Assembly: GCA_944392225.1 (NCBI GenBank)
Contig: CALXWB010000001.1
Span: 64,855 to 120,361, forward strand
Reading direction: 5' to 3'
DNA length: 55,507 bases
Origin: an uncultured Alphaproteobacteria bacterium
GTDB taxonomy: Bacteria > Pseudomonadota > Alphaproteobacteria > RF32 > CAG-239
In this document: positions 9,501-16,915 of the stretch, one piece after another
How positions within the stretch are numbered: the first letter of the stretch is position 1
Layout: every line of letters begins with the position of its first letter
Program-made: the position numbers and the translations under genes
Notes under the pieces: generated by a model
What the model saw: the letters and a program-made list of their open reading frames with translations, nothing else
The model's database searches: none
What the model was told of the DNA's origin: nothing

Positions 9501-9771
9501 TTTCCGCCCGATTGTGATGACCTCTTTGGCCTTTACCTTCGGTGTTTTGCCGTTGGCGGTTTCCTCTGGTGCCGGTGCGGCCAGCCGTCATTCAATCGGT
9601 ACCGGCATGATTGGCGGTATGATTATGTCTACCTTTGTGGCGACGATTTTTGTGCCGATGATGTTTGCCATTATCGGCGAGGCGTTTGATGAAGAAAATA
9701 TCAAACTTCGCAAAATCAACAAACGTGCCGAAAAAGAAGGCCGGCCAAAACTCAAACGCCAAATGCGTTAA
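6595..9771 (+). CDS. RND multidrug efflux pump (HAE1/AcrB family)
   Basis: A 1058-residue inner-membrane proton/drug antiporter, full length for the family. It begins with the typical MFSKFFIERPIFA and has the TM4 proton-relay pair in ILAIGIVVDDAIIVLENIER and the TM10 lysine in GLVTLVGLSAKNAILIVEFA. The two large periplasmic loops are intact. Ribosome site taagga precedes the ATG. It is the second gene of the adaptor-pump operon and is closed by a terminator, so the outer-membrane partner must be encoded elsewhere. Confidence 0.96.
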   Translation: MFSKFFIERPIFATVISLIIVLSGLVAMNALPVEQYPNIVPTEIQVSATYPGATAEVLADTVAAPLEQEINGVKNMIYMYSNATSSGYLTLGVVFDIGTDPDQATIDVNNKVQMATPTLPSEVTKQGVTVEEKSNSILQVISMRSTTDQYDTVYVSNYALLNVLDELKRIKGVGSATLFASQDYSMRIWLSPDKLADHNLTPQDVITAVQEQNSQYAAGQFGQEPMEEVQPYTYSVNTKGRLVDAKEFGNIILSTDEDGAILRLKDVARIELGAQDYSVSSRFNGEPAVAFAVYLQSGANSLETAKLVKAKMEELSKSFPQGITYDIPYDTTLFVTESINEVIHTFFEAVLLVIAVVYLFLQNYRATLIPILAVPVSIIGAFAGMYVLGFSINLLTLFGLILAIGIVVDDAIIVLENIERIMSEEGLSPKEAAIKAMEEVSGPVVAVALVLSSVFLPIAFLGGMTGVMYKQFSVTIAVSVIISALVALTLTPALCAIIIKKEHKKKEPMAFFRWFNTFFEKVTDWYIAGVEFCLKWRKSAMLGFVLILLGILGMFKVIPTALVPNEDMGNLLMSYSMPEASSLPRTEKFSSKIADMVRSNPNVTDVMTVNGFNMLSSSQNTYSGVSFITLKNWSQRQEPNQSAEALAQTFTGIGMSQPQGIAFSFNLPPIMGMSTTGGFEAYIQNKSGKSSKELMAKTEEFLAAANKRPELSNVKTTFSISTPQYTIDLDREKAMVLDVPINSIYAVLQSTFGSLYINDFTYMGRNFRVTLQSESKFRRTPDDLRYVYVKSTAGDLVPLSTLIHVKRVTGPELVTRFNIFPAAKVMGDPAAGYSSGQAITAMEEVAEQVLGDDYALSWIGSAFQEKIAGGASTMAFAFGVIMIFLILSAQYEKWSLPVVVILSVPFAVFGALLATWLRGIQNDLYFQIGLVTLVGLSAKNAILIVEFAVMKVHEGLTYAQAAIEAAKLRFRPIVMTSLAFTFGVLPLAVSSGAGAASRHSIGTGMIGGMIMSTFVATIFVPMMFAIIGEAFDEENIKLRKINKRAEKEGRPKLKRQMR

Positions 9772-9780
9772 AAACAAAAA

Positions 9781-9811
9781 AACGGCAGGAATAAAAACCT
9801 GCTGTTTTTTT
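9781..9811 (+). terminator. terminator after the RND pump gene
   Basis: The stem aacggcagg / cctgctgtt (one G-T pair) is followed by seven T. Confidence 0.85.
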
Positions 9812-9866
9812 GTGCTTGCGTTTTAGCGGATTTTCCTTTTATGCTTTACAAAAAAGAGGAGGGAAG

Positions 9867-10673
9867 ATGAAAACTCAAGATTATCTCGGAAAAAAGATTG
9901 GAATTGTCATTGATAGGCCAATGAACAGCTTGCATCCTAAACATGGGTTTAAGTATGAACTCAATTACGGCTATGTGCCTAATACCGTTTCCGGGGACGG
10001 GGAAGAGTTGGATGCTTATGTGTTGGGTGTTTCTCAGCCGTTGACGGAATTTGCGGGTATTTGTGTGGCAATTCTTCATCGTACCAACGATGATGATGAT
10101 AAGTTAATTATCGCGCCGGAAGGTATGAATTTCAGCGATGAAGAAATTAATCATCTAACTGATTTTCAAGAGAAATGGTTTCAGCATATTATTATCCGAC
10201 CGCAACCGCAAATCATATTGCTCTGCGGGTTTTTAGGTTTTGGCAAGACAACTTATGCTTTAAAATTGGCGTTGGAATTACCTGCTACACTTTTTACGCA
10301 TGATGAGATTATGAAAGAGCGCTTTGGGCGCAACCCCGATGATTTTGCCGCCAAATATAAAATTGTTGATGATTATATTCGCATGCAGACTAAACAAGCC
10401 GTGCAGAATGGTGAAAACGTGATTTTGGATTATGGCTTTTGGAGCAAAGAAAAACGCCAAGAATATTATCAATGGGCAAAAAGCCTGACGCCAAATGTTG
10501 TTTTTCATGTTTTGGAGTGCGATATGGCACTTGCCAAGAGGCGCGTTCTCAACCGCACGCAAACCGATGATACCGCACTTTATATTGATGAGAATTGCTT
10601 TGACACCTTACTTACCCAATTTGAACCCTTCAATGAAAAAGAAGGCTATCCGTTTGTGCTAATTAAGGGATAA
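9867..10673 (+). CDS. pyrophosphatase-like domain fused to P-loop kinase
   Basis: A 268-residue two-domain protein. Residues 1-112 resemble the short inorganic-pyrophosphatase-like family: GKKIGIVIDRP, YELNYGYVPNTVSGDGEELD, then HRTNDDDDKLI. The classical DxDxxD metal motif reads D44-G-E46-E-L-D49, so the middle Asp is replaced by Glu. Residues 115-268 form an AAA_33/zeta-toxin-like kinase with Walker A GFLGFGKTT (121-129), VILDYGFW (185-192) and basic ECDMALAKRRVLNR, which suits a lid region. I start at 9867 because aggaggga lies upstream. The joining of the two domains suggests turnover of a phosphorylated small molecule or nucleotide; the substrate is unknown. It is monocistronic. Confidence 0.8.
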   Translation: MKTQDYLGKKIGIVIDRPMNSLHPKHGFKYELNYGYVPNTVSGDGEELDAYVLGVSQPLTEFAGICVAILHRTNDDDDKLIIAPEGMNFSDEEINHLTDFQEKWFQHIIIRPQPQIILLCGFLGFGKTTYALKLALELPATLFTHDEIMKERFGRNPDDFAAKYKIVDDYIRMQTKQAVQNGENVILDYGFWSKEKRQEYYQWAKSLTPNVVFHVLECDMALAKRRVLNRTQTDDTALYIDENCFDTLLTQFEPFNEKEGYPFVLIKG

Positions 10674-10677
10674 AAAA

Positions 10678-10707
10678 AATCCTTAGTCTTTGCAGACTAA
10701 GGATTTT
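10678..10707. terminator. bidirectional terminator
   Basis: The arms aaatccttagtct and agactaaggatttt pair perfectly around ttgc, between two convergent genes. Confidence 0.9.
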
Positions 10708-10732
10708 ATGTCTTTGTGTTGGGAGAAAGAGA

Positions 10733-11026
10733 TTAATCATAATCCCCGGAGAGCATGGTATTTACCCATTCTCCTTGCTCCATTATCTCAAGCAGCTTTT
10801 CGCCGTTTTCAATGATGGTTTGATTTTCCTCAATTCGTCGCCGCGCCCGTTCAATACGGTCTTGCAACATTTTGTTGCGAGCGACTGTTTCTTCGATCAG
10901 ACGTTCATCGTCCTGAAGAGCTTCTTCGGCATCAGTTAGGATTGATTCGATGTCGTTGATAGAAAAATCCATCATAGCCAAAGCGCGGAAATTCCCTTTC
11001 AGTATGGCTTTTGTTACATCACACAT
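10733..11026 (-). CDS. small acidic coiled-coil protein, unknown
   Basis: A 97-residue cytoplasmic protein, mostly helical. From about residue 25 to 85 it has a charged heptad-like pattern (EEALQDDERLIEETVARN, then RIERARRRIEE) consistent with a coiled coil. There is no signal peptide or membrane segment. The ribosome site is weak and the leader is AT-rich. It is flanked by terminators, so it is probably transcribed alone. No family recognised; an adaptor or regulator role would be a guess. Confidence 0.6.
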   Translation of the reverse strand: MCDVTKAILKGNFRALAMMDFSINDIESILTDAEEALQDDERLIEETVARNKMLQDRIERARRRIEENQTIIENGEKLLEIMEQGEWVNTMLSGDYD

Positions 11027-11193
11027 AATAAATTTTTTTTAAGTTCAACATAAGCAACCACGCCGGCTAAAGAAGTCCCCATAAAAGAGTAACACTTTAG
11101 TTTGTTCCTTAATAGTTGCCATAATTATCTTTTTGATAGACTCGTTATATCATATTTTATGTGTTGAAACAACAGTTTTTTGTCTAAAAATGC

Positions 11194-11225
11194 AAAAAAA
11201 GCCTCTAAAAAAGAGGCTTTTTTAT
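11194..11225 (-). terminator. terminator after the cyclophilin gene
   Basis: Perfect hairpin aaaaaagcctct / agaggctttttt, placed 17 bases past the stop of the minus-strand cyclophilin gene. Confidence 0.85.
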
Positions 11226-11241
11226 AAAAATCAATGACTTA

Positions 11242-11856
11242 TTATAAATCAGCAATCACGCTCATCGAGATGATTTCATCCGGGTTGCTGACCGCACCGT
11301 TTTGACCTGTGCCTTTTTTAATCATATCAACAAATTCCATGCCGGAAGTGACTTCACCCCAAACGGTGTATTGTCCGTTGAGCCAATCGCAATCATCAAA
11401 GCAGATGAAAAATTGGCTATCGGCCGAATCGGGAAACATCGAACGCGCCATGGAAACCGTGCCACGCTTATGCGGCATTTTGTTGAACTCGGCTTTGAGC
11501 TTTTGACCGCTGCCGCCGGTGCCGTTGCCCAACGGGCAGCCGGTTTGGGCCATAAAGCCTTCTATCACGCGGTGGAACTTCAAACCATTATAAAAACCTT
11601 GTCTTACCAGCTCTTTGATTCTTTTGACATGGTTGGGTGCCACATCAGGGAACATCTCGATAACCACATCGCCGTCTTTTAATTTGAGCAGCAAAGCGTT
11701 TTCCGGGTCTTTAACCTGATAAGAATGTTTAATCTTTTTGGCTCTGGTTTTACTCACACCCAATTTTTTGGTTTCTTCTTTTGGCAAACTCTTGGTTTTG
11801 GCTTTTGCCAATTTTTGGGTTTTGCCGCCTTTGATTAATTTTTGTTCTTCTGTCAT
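11242..11856 (-). CDS. cyclophilin-type peptidyl-prolyl isomerase
   Basis: A 204-residue prolyl isomerase. The cyclophilin fold covers about residues 52-204, with the active-site arginine/phenylalanine/glutamine in KFHRVIEGFMAQTGCP, GNGTGGSG, SQFFICFDD and NGQYTVWGEV. It lacks a secretion signal; instead an unusual extension of about 47 residues, rich in Lys, Thr and Leu (TQKLAKAKTKSLPKEETKKL), precedes the domain. The extension could bind nucleic acid or ribosomes, but that is inference. The start ATG has aaggacaaga upstream. It is a single-gene unit. Confidence 0.9.
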   Translation of the reverse strand: MTEEQKLIKGGKTQKLAKAKTKSLPKEETKKLGVSKTRAKKIKHSYQVKDPENALLLKLKDGDVVIEMFPDVAPNHVKRIKELVRQGFYNGLKFHRVIEGFMAQTGCPLGNGTGGSGQKLKAEFNKMPHKRGTVSMARSMFPDSADSQFFICFDDCDWLNGQYTVWGEVTSGMEFVDMIKKGTGQNGAVSNPDEIISMSVIADL

Positions 11857-11919
11857 CTTTCTTGTCCTTTGTTTTATTATATCTATATCATATATAGGTA
11901 TGAAAATTTTGCTTTGCTA

Positions 11920-12885
11920 CTATTTCTTACCAAAATTTAAAACAAAATCGACACGCTCTTCCGGCGTCAGGTCTTTGGGATAATAATGCTCAATGCGCTT
12001 TAACACGCCCTCAATGCCCAAACCGTTGGCAATTTGAATGGCCAAGCCGGGGCGGGCATTTAACTCCAACATCATTGGGCCTTTGTCGGCATCAAGCACA
12101 ATATCGGCACCCAGGTAACCAAGCCCGGTCATTTCATAGGCTTTGGCGCCAATCAGCAAATGTTCGCGCCAGTAGGGAACGGAAATTTCACTCAATTTGG
12201 CGCCCGTGTCCGGGTGAAGCTCTATCGGCAGATTGTTCATTACCGCTTTTAAGGCGGTGCCTTTACTGATATCTAAGCCCACACCGACCGCTCCTTGGTG
12301 CAGGTTGGCTCTGCCGCCTGAGGCTTTGGTGGCCAGCCGCATCATAGCCATGGCCGGATAGCCCCTATAAACAATAATCCTCACATCGGGAATGCCCTGA
12401 AAGCTATAATCTTTAAAAATATTGCTGAAATGGACCAACTCCTCAATCACGGCAACATCATATTGGCCACCTAAGCTGTACAATCCGCTCAAAATGTTGG
12501 ATATATGCTTATATACATCATGAAAGCTCAATGTTTCGCCCGAGGCTTTGACAAAGCAATCCTCACTAAAAGACTTGATAACCAATACACCTTTGCCGCC
12601 CGAACCGTGTGCCGGTTTTATCACAAAGTCTTTATTGTTGCCAATGACTTTGAGTAGGTCTTTGACCTCATATTGGTGCTCTATCACCCCAATCAGATTT
12701 GGCGTGGTGATGCCAAACTTTTGTGCCAGGGTTTTGGTTTGAACCTTGTCATCTACCAGCGGATACAATCTTCTGTTGTTATATTTGCTGATGAACTTAA
12801 AATTGCGGCGGTTCATGCCCAAAACGCCGGCTTTTCTTAAGCTCGACGGACTGGCAAAGGAAGAAAAAAAGTTTTTGAAAAACAT
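11920..12885 (-). CDS. RimK-related ATP-grasp ligase
   Basis: A 321-residue ATP-grasp enzyme of the alpha-L-glutamate-ligase-related family that travels with 7TM inactive transglutaminases. ATP-grasp signatures: DFVIKPAHGSGGKGVLVI (nucleotide loop), PDVRIIVYRGYPAMAMMRLA and MLELNARPGLAIQIAN (metal-binding Glu/Asn). I prefer the ATG at 12885, one base after the stop of the 7TM gene and with gaaaggaaat upstream, over the in-frame ATG at 12912, which lies inside that gene. It probably forms an amide bond between an amino acid or peptide and a carboxylate; the substrate is unknown. Confidence 0.9.
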   Translation of the reverse strand: MFFKNFFSSFASPSSLRKAGVLGMNRRNFKFISKYNNRRLYPLVDDKVQTKTLAQKFGITTPNLIGVIEHQYEVKDLLKVIGNNKDFVIKPAHGSGGKGVLVIKSFSEDCFVKASGETLSFHDVYKHISNILSGLYSLGGQYDVAVIEELVHFSNIFKDYSFQGIPDVRIIVYRGYPAMAMMRLATKASGGRANLHQGAVGVGLDISKGTALKAVMNNLPIELHPDTGAKLSEISVPYWREHLLIGAKAYEMTGLGYLGADIVLDADKGPMMLELNARPGLAIQIANGLGIEGVLKRIEHYYPKDLTPEERVDFVLNFGKK

Positions 12886-12886
12886 C

Positions 12887-14425
12887 TTATTTCCTTTCGG
12901 CAATGGGCGCAAATCTTCTCAGCTCGGTCAGGCGATAGCCGGTGTAGGTTCCAAGCAGCATTACCACAAATAAAATCACCAAATTCAGCTCATTGAAAGC
13001 AAACATAATATGGCGAATGACCTCATTGTTGATGACAAAATAGGTTATCAAGGCTGCAATCAAGCTATTAACAAGTTCTTGGCAGGCATTGGCCGCGCCG
13101 TCTTCTTCCCAGGTGATGGAAGCGCGTTCAATAATCCAAGCCATGATGATGATGGGGAAAAATGCTGCGGCCGATATCATATCAAGTTTGAAACGGCAAC
13201 CTAGAACGGTGAAGGTTTGCATAATCAATATTACAAAGATGACCACAGCGGCAATTCTCGGAACCAGCAATAAATTGAGCTTGGAGAGCAGGGCGCGCAT
13301 GGACAAGCCTATGACCATAATCAAACCAAAACTGACCAAACCGGCCGCTAACCCGGTTTTGACCAAGGCCATGGACAGCAACATCGGGGTGAAAGTGCCC
13401 ATGGTTTGAATGCCGACAATGTTGCGCAGTAAAACCGTGATTAAAATGCCTAACGGAAAAATCATCAGCCATTTTAAAACATTTTGTTCGGCGACGGGGA
13501 GATTGTATATTGAATAGTCAAACCAAGTTTTTTGCTGGGCAATGTCGGCTCTTTTGCCGGCCAGGTTGAAAGACGAGGTGACAGATTTTATAACCGAAAA
13601 TTTGATGCTTGAATCTTCTCCGCCCTCAACGTCTAACAGAGAATCTCCGCCGCGTTGGAACAAGATAAAGTCTGACGGAACACCGATTTTACCATCTTTG
13701 ATGTTATAAGTTTTCCATTTGCCGTCCATATAGGCTTCCAGCATTAAATCTGCTGAGAAAGATTTGCGGTTTTCACTTAATTTTATACCGCGAGAGGTGC
13801 GGGAAGGAATGTTTTTTAAGGCCAGTAAATTGCGTATGGCGGCAATGGTATCTTTGCTGTTTTTCTTAATGGGCAAAAAGGCCAAAACATTGGTATCCAG
13901 CGTGGGTTGGTTGAACAGACGAATGATTTGTTGCACATCGTCTCCGGGCTGAGATTTGGCTGATTTTAAAATCTCTTTGGCGGTGGCCAACATTTGGTCA
14001 TCAAAAAAAGGTTGTTTGGGAGCTTGTGGCGCGGGAGCTTTGGTCTTGCCTTTGGCATCTTGGTTGTCAAAAAGCATAACCCGATAATAGATATCTTGCA
14101 GGCCTTCTCTTGCCGGAGATGTTAAAATCAATTTATTGGTTTCTCCTTTTTCTTTTTTGGTTTTATACCCTTCGGCAATGACATCTTGTTCCAAAATTTT
14201 AAAATTATAATTTTCTGACGGCGTGGTCAGACTAACCTTGATGGGATCTCCCGTGGGCATGAAGCTGATGTGCGCTTCAACCGTCCATACATCAGCGTTT
14301 TTTTGCGGGCTCAAACTAAAGCCCCAATATTTGATTTTATAATATATGCTATATCCGGCAAAAGCCATGGAGATAAACAACAAAACAAACAAAATTCCGC
14401 GGACGGTAAAATGAGCTTTTTTCAT
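12887..14425 (-). CDS. 7TM protein with inactive transglutaminase domain
   Basis: A 512-residue membrane protein. An N-terminal anchor (about 8-29) leads to a periplasmic region that includes a transglutaminase-like fold (about 145-260) with segments AAIRNLLALKNIPSRTSRG and WKTYNIKDGKIG. No Cys-His-Asp triad is apparent, as in the known inactive group. The C-terminal third (about 320-505) has seven hydrophobic helices. It lies between the retropepsin-like lipoprotein gene and the ATP-grasp ligase gene with spacings of 13 and 1 bases, so the three are co-transcribed and probably co-translated. It probably presents a periplasmic peptide or sugar ligand to its partners. Confidence 0.9.
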   Translation of the reverse strand: MKKAHFTVRGILFVLLFISMAFAGYSIYYKIKYWGFSLSPQKNADVWTVEAHISFMPTGDPIKVSLTTPSENYNFKILEQDVIAEGYKTKKEKGETNKLILTSPAREGLQDIYYRVMLFDNQDAKGKTKAPAPQAPKQPFFDDQMLATAKEILKSAKSQPGDDVQQIIRLFNQPTLDTNVLAFLPIKKNSKDTIAAIRNLLALKNIPSRTSRGIKLSENRKSFSADLMLEAYMDGKWKTYNIKDGKIGVPSDFILFQRGGDSLLDVEGGEDSSIKFSVIKSVTSSFNLAGKRADIAQQKTWFDYSIYNLPVAEQNVLKWLMIFPLGILITVLLRNIVGIQTMGTFTPMLLSMALVKTGLAAGLVSFGLIMVIGLSMRALLSKLNLLLVPRIAAVVIFVILIMQTFTVLGCRFKLDMISAAAFFPIIIMAWIIERASITWEEDGAANACQELVNSLIAALITYFVINNEVIRHIMFAFNELNLVILFVVMLLGTYTGYRLTELRRFAPIAERK

Positions 14426-14438
14426 ATCTTTTCTTCAA

Positions 14439-14966
14439 TTATCTTAAGGTGTTGGAAAGAGAGGTATCAACAATGGCGCGACCGGTTAATATGTTTCTGC
14501 CAACTAAGGCTTGATATTCAAACTTATCTCTTTGCGCCAAAGAAAAATCAGCCTTAAACGTTTCGTTACCGAATTTGACATTCATTTCAACCACAGGGCG
14601 TTTCTCAGTCACATGAATGCGTTTGATGTTGGTGTGACGAACGAGTTTTTTCTTGAACGTATATTTTTCTTTGGTTTCTCGGTTTATAACATCAAAAGAA
14701 ACCCATTTTTCGCCGTCTCTTTCAAAATATTTGATATTATCGGCATCAATGGAGGATTGCTCGGCCCCGGTATCAATACGGGCGGCAATGGGTGCTTTCA
14801 GCGGCGGAAAATATATCGGCTCAACCTCGCCGATGATGTTCATGCGGTGGGTGACGCTTCTGGGGGCTTCAACGGCCGGAACAATCGGCGGAACACTTTG
14901 GCTTTGGCAAGCCGTTAAGATAATGCTCAGGTAAAATAAGGTTGCCGATCTTGTGATGAATTTCAT
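14439..14966 (-). CDS. retropepsin-like (RimB-type) protease, lipoprotein
   Basis: A 175-residue protein with a lipoprotein signal (lipobox ILTAC, Cys20), a proline-rich linker and an aspartyl-protease domain of the family often named ATP-dependent zinc protease. The catalytic loop is ARIDTGAEQSSIDA (D65-T-G-A), followed by VEMNVKFGNE and ALVGRNILTG, the usual second-strand features. The lipid anchor places it in the periplasm. It is the first gene of the three-gene cluster with the 7TM protein and the ATP-grasp ligase. It may trim the product that the ligase makes or its carrier peptide. Confidence 0.88.
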   Translation of the reverse strand: MKFITRSATLFYLSIILTACQSQSVPPIVPAVEAPRSVTHRMNIIGEVEPIYFPPLKAPIAARIDTGAEQSSIDADNIKYFERDGEKWVSFDVINRETKEKYTFKKKLVRHTNIKRIHVTEKRPVVEMNVKFGNETFKADFSLAQRDKFEYQALVGRNILTGRAIVDTSLSNTLR

Positions 14967-15152
14967 GTTTTTTAAGCCTTGTTTTGTTGTTGCAAATTAT
15001 GGCTTTATTTAGCTTCAATTTCCTTTACTTGTAAAGCTAAATTTTTTTGCATCTTGATAGTTTGGAATGTATTTTATTGATGCTCTTGACTTTTGAACAA
15101 AATATTGTATGTTCTGGCTGGAAAATATAAATTTATATATATAATTGTGGAT

Positions 15153-15533
15153 ATGGAGCAGAAAATTGTTAGCGGTGATGCAGAGATTGTTCTGTTGCCG
15201 CAAGATTTTAAAAAAACGATTGCCAATAGGCTTTCTGACGTTTTGAAAGATTATGAACTTACGGATGAAATGTTTTTTGCCGAGGTCAAAGACAAGCGGT
15301 TAAAAGCATTTCCGGTCGTGCTTTGGAAAATTGCTTCAAAAATGCTGGGAGAGGGTTATGCTTTCTTCATCTTGTCCAAAAATGAAGTCGGAATCATTAT
15401 GACCAAGTTTGCTTTCCGACCTTTGGATAAAACAGATATCGGTTGCAAAGTTTGGCTCAAATTTGAAGATGCTCTTCATGAAGGTAAGGTTGTCATGACT
15501 GATTTGGGCATTGCAATCAGATTTAGAAATTAA
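15153..15533 (+). CDS. unknown 126-residue protein
   Basis: A soluble protein without signal or membrane segment and without a recognised family. It mixes acidic and hydrophobic stretches (LPQDFKKTIANRLSDVLKDY, then GYAFFILSKNEVGIIMTKF). The start at 15153 (MEQKIV) follows a gtgga-like weak ribosome site; an in-frame ATG at 15093 would add 20 residues and cannot be excluded. It is transcribed alone, divergently from the retropepsin gene, and ends at a clear terminator. Confidence 0.55.
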   Translation: MEQKIVSGDAEIVLLPQDFKKTIANRLSDVLKDYELTDEMFFAEVKDKRLKAFPVVLWKIASKMLGEGYAFFILSKNEVGIIMTKFAFRPLDKTDIGCKVWLKFEDALHEGKVVMTDLGIAIRFRN

Positions 15534-15562
15534 CTCTTTTTTAGCCATATTTTTCTGTTTTT

Positions 15563-15600
15563 AGCGGATTCAATTGTGAAATTGGGTCCGCTTTTTTTTG
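15563..15600 (+). terminator. terminator after the 126-residue gene
   Basis: The arms agcggattcaatt and aattgggtccgct pair with two G-T wobbles, followed by eight T. Confidence 0.85.
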
Positions 15601-15603
15601 CAC

Positions 15604-15636
15604 AAAAAAAGGTCTCTTCTCACGAAGAAACCTTTT
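15604..15636 (-). terminator. terminator for the minus-strand genes
   Basis: Hairpin aaaaggtctcttc / gaagaaacctttt with A/T flanks, read from the minus strand after the gene ending at 15654. Confidence 0.7.
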
Positions 15637-15653
15637 CTCATAGCAGATTGAGT

Positions 15654-16424
15654 TTATACTGCTTTATATGCTGATGCTATTTTGTCCAGTAATGCCTTCT
15701 CATCTGAAGTGATACTGGATAACACATAAAGCCGTTTCATCTCGGAAATAATCTCTTCTCTCAAATATTCGTTTTTCTTTATGGTTTCTGAAAAACGAAG
15801 AAGAAGAGAGCTTACCTCTGTGCTGACATAGCCGCCACGTACGAGCTCTAACATCAGAACCATGTCGACGATTTCTCTTTCCAGCAGTTCAGCTACAAAT
15901 ATGGCAGCCAATTGCTTTATCATTTGCTTTCTAAAACGGAAGCAAACGATGATAAGAGAATTCATCTGGTCTCGATAGCGAGGATATAAATCTGGGATGA
16001 AGAATTGAGAAATGATTTTGCAATCATTTTTATCAACGAACTCATTCTCATCTCTTTTCAAGGTTAAAAACGTTGTTAAAGCATTTAAAACCTTGATGTT
16101 GTTTTCTCCCTTTTTTTGGTTGCTTAGCAACTCCCATTTGAGATACTGCTTGAGCCAGGGTTCAAGCCGAATCTTGTTGGAGAGATTACGGGGCTTGGTT
16201 TGGCTTTGTTTTACCACTTTTTGCCAAGCTTCTTCCCAACCTTGCTCCGAAATATGCTCTTTCATCAGGGCGTGTTTTTCGTCCAAAGATAATGCCTTAT
16301 TTCTGGCGATGAGGTTGGTGATGATTTCTTGGCTGTGTTTACTGTCAAAAGCCTCTTTTATCTTTTCTATCTTCTCCGCCAAAGGAAGAGTTTCAATTTT
16401 TTTGAAAAAATCTTTTTTATCCAT
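15654..16424 (-). CDS. unknown helical protein
   Basis: A 256-residue, charged, mainly helical soluble protein with no signal peptide, no membrane segment and no motif that I recognise. The N-terminal half is Lys/Glu-rich (DFFKKIETLPLAEKIEKIKE); the second half has long amphipathic helices (QLAAIFVAELLEREIVDMVL). Four bases separate it from the upstream gene at 16429-16707, so the two are an operon. Both have weak ribosome sites in very AT-rich leaders. Overall style resembles the unknown protein at 48358, which is also helical. Confidence 0.6.
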   Translation of the reverse strand: MDKKDFFKKIETLPLAEKIEKIKEAFDSKHSQEIITNLIARNKALSLDEKHALMKEHISEQGWEEAWQKVVKQSQTKPRNLSNKIRLEPWLKQYLKWELLSNQKKGENNIKVLNALTTFLTLKRDENEFVDKNDCKIISQFFIPDLYPRYRDQMNSLIIVCFRFRKQMIKQLAAIFVAELLEREIVDMVLMLELVRGGYVSTEVSSLLLRFSETIKKNEYLREEIISEMKRLYVLSSITSDEKALLDKIASAYKAV

Positions 16425-16428
16425 ATTG

Positions 16429-16707
16429 TTATTTATTTTTTGTGTTATTTATTTTTTTGTTTAATTCTGCTGCCTTTTGTTTCAAGCTTTCATTTTCTGA
16501 GCGCCCAAAGGCAATGATTGTTGCATAAATGTATTTGGTTTTTGCAACGTTTGGACAATCAAAGATTTTGTCAACTTCTTGCAGTGTCTCTTCATTTGGA
16601 AAAATTCCATGCTCAACGTCATTAATGATTTTTCTCAAGAAGATGTTGTCATCAGTTGCCGGAGACATTTGTGTCATTGTGCCGGCTAAGTTTTGATCAT
16701 TTTTCAT
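16429..16707 (-). CDS. unknown 92-residue protein
   Basis: A soluble acidic/basic small protein with Asn/Lys-rich ends; the middle (NIFLRKIINDVEHGIFPNEE, then VDKIFDCPNVAKTKY) looks helical. It is the first gene of a two-gene unit with 15654-16424, four bases apart. It is divergent from the MacA-type operon; the 208 bases between them are AT-rich and must contain both promoters. No family recognised. Confidence 0.5.
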   Translation of the reverse strand: MKNDQNLAGTMTQMSPATDDNIFLRKIINDVEHGIFPNEETLQEVDKIFDCPNVAKTKYIYATIIAFGRSENESLKQKAAELNKKINNTKNK

Positions 16708-16915
16708 GTCTTTTTTTATTTTTTTTATTTTAATAATATGCAGAATTGAACTTTTTGATTCTCATCTGCGTTATTTAATAGTATACAAATTCTTAATTAA
16801 GTTTTTTCAGGATAAACAATCGTTGAATAAAAAACAAGGAATTTTATAGATTTTTAAATAAAATTGCTTATTTTATAAAACAAAAGGTATGTTTTTATAG
16901 TAAAGGTTGCAGAAA

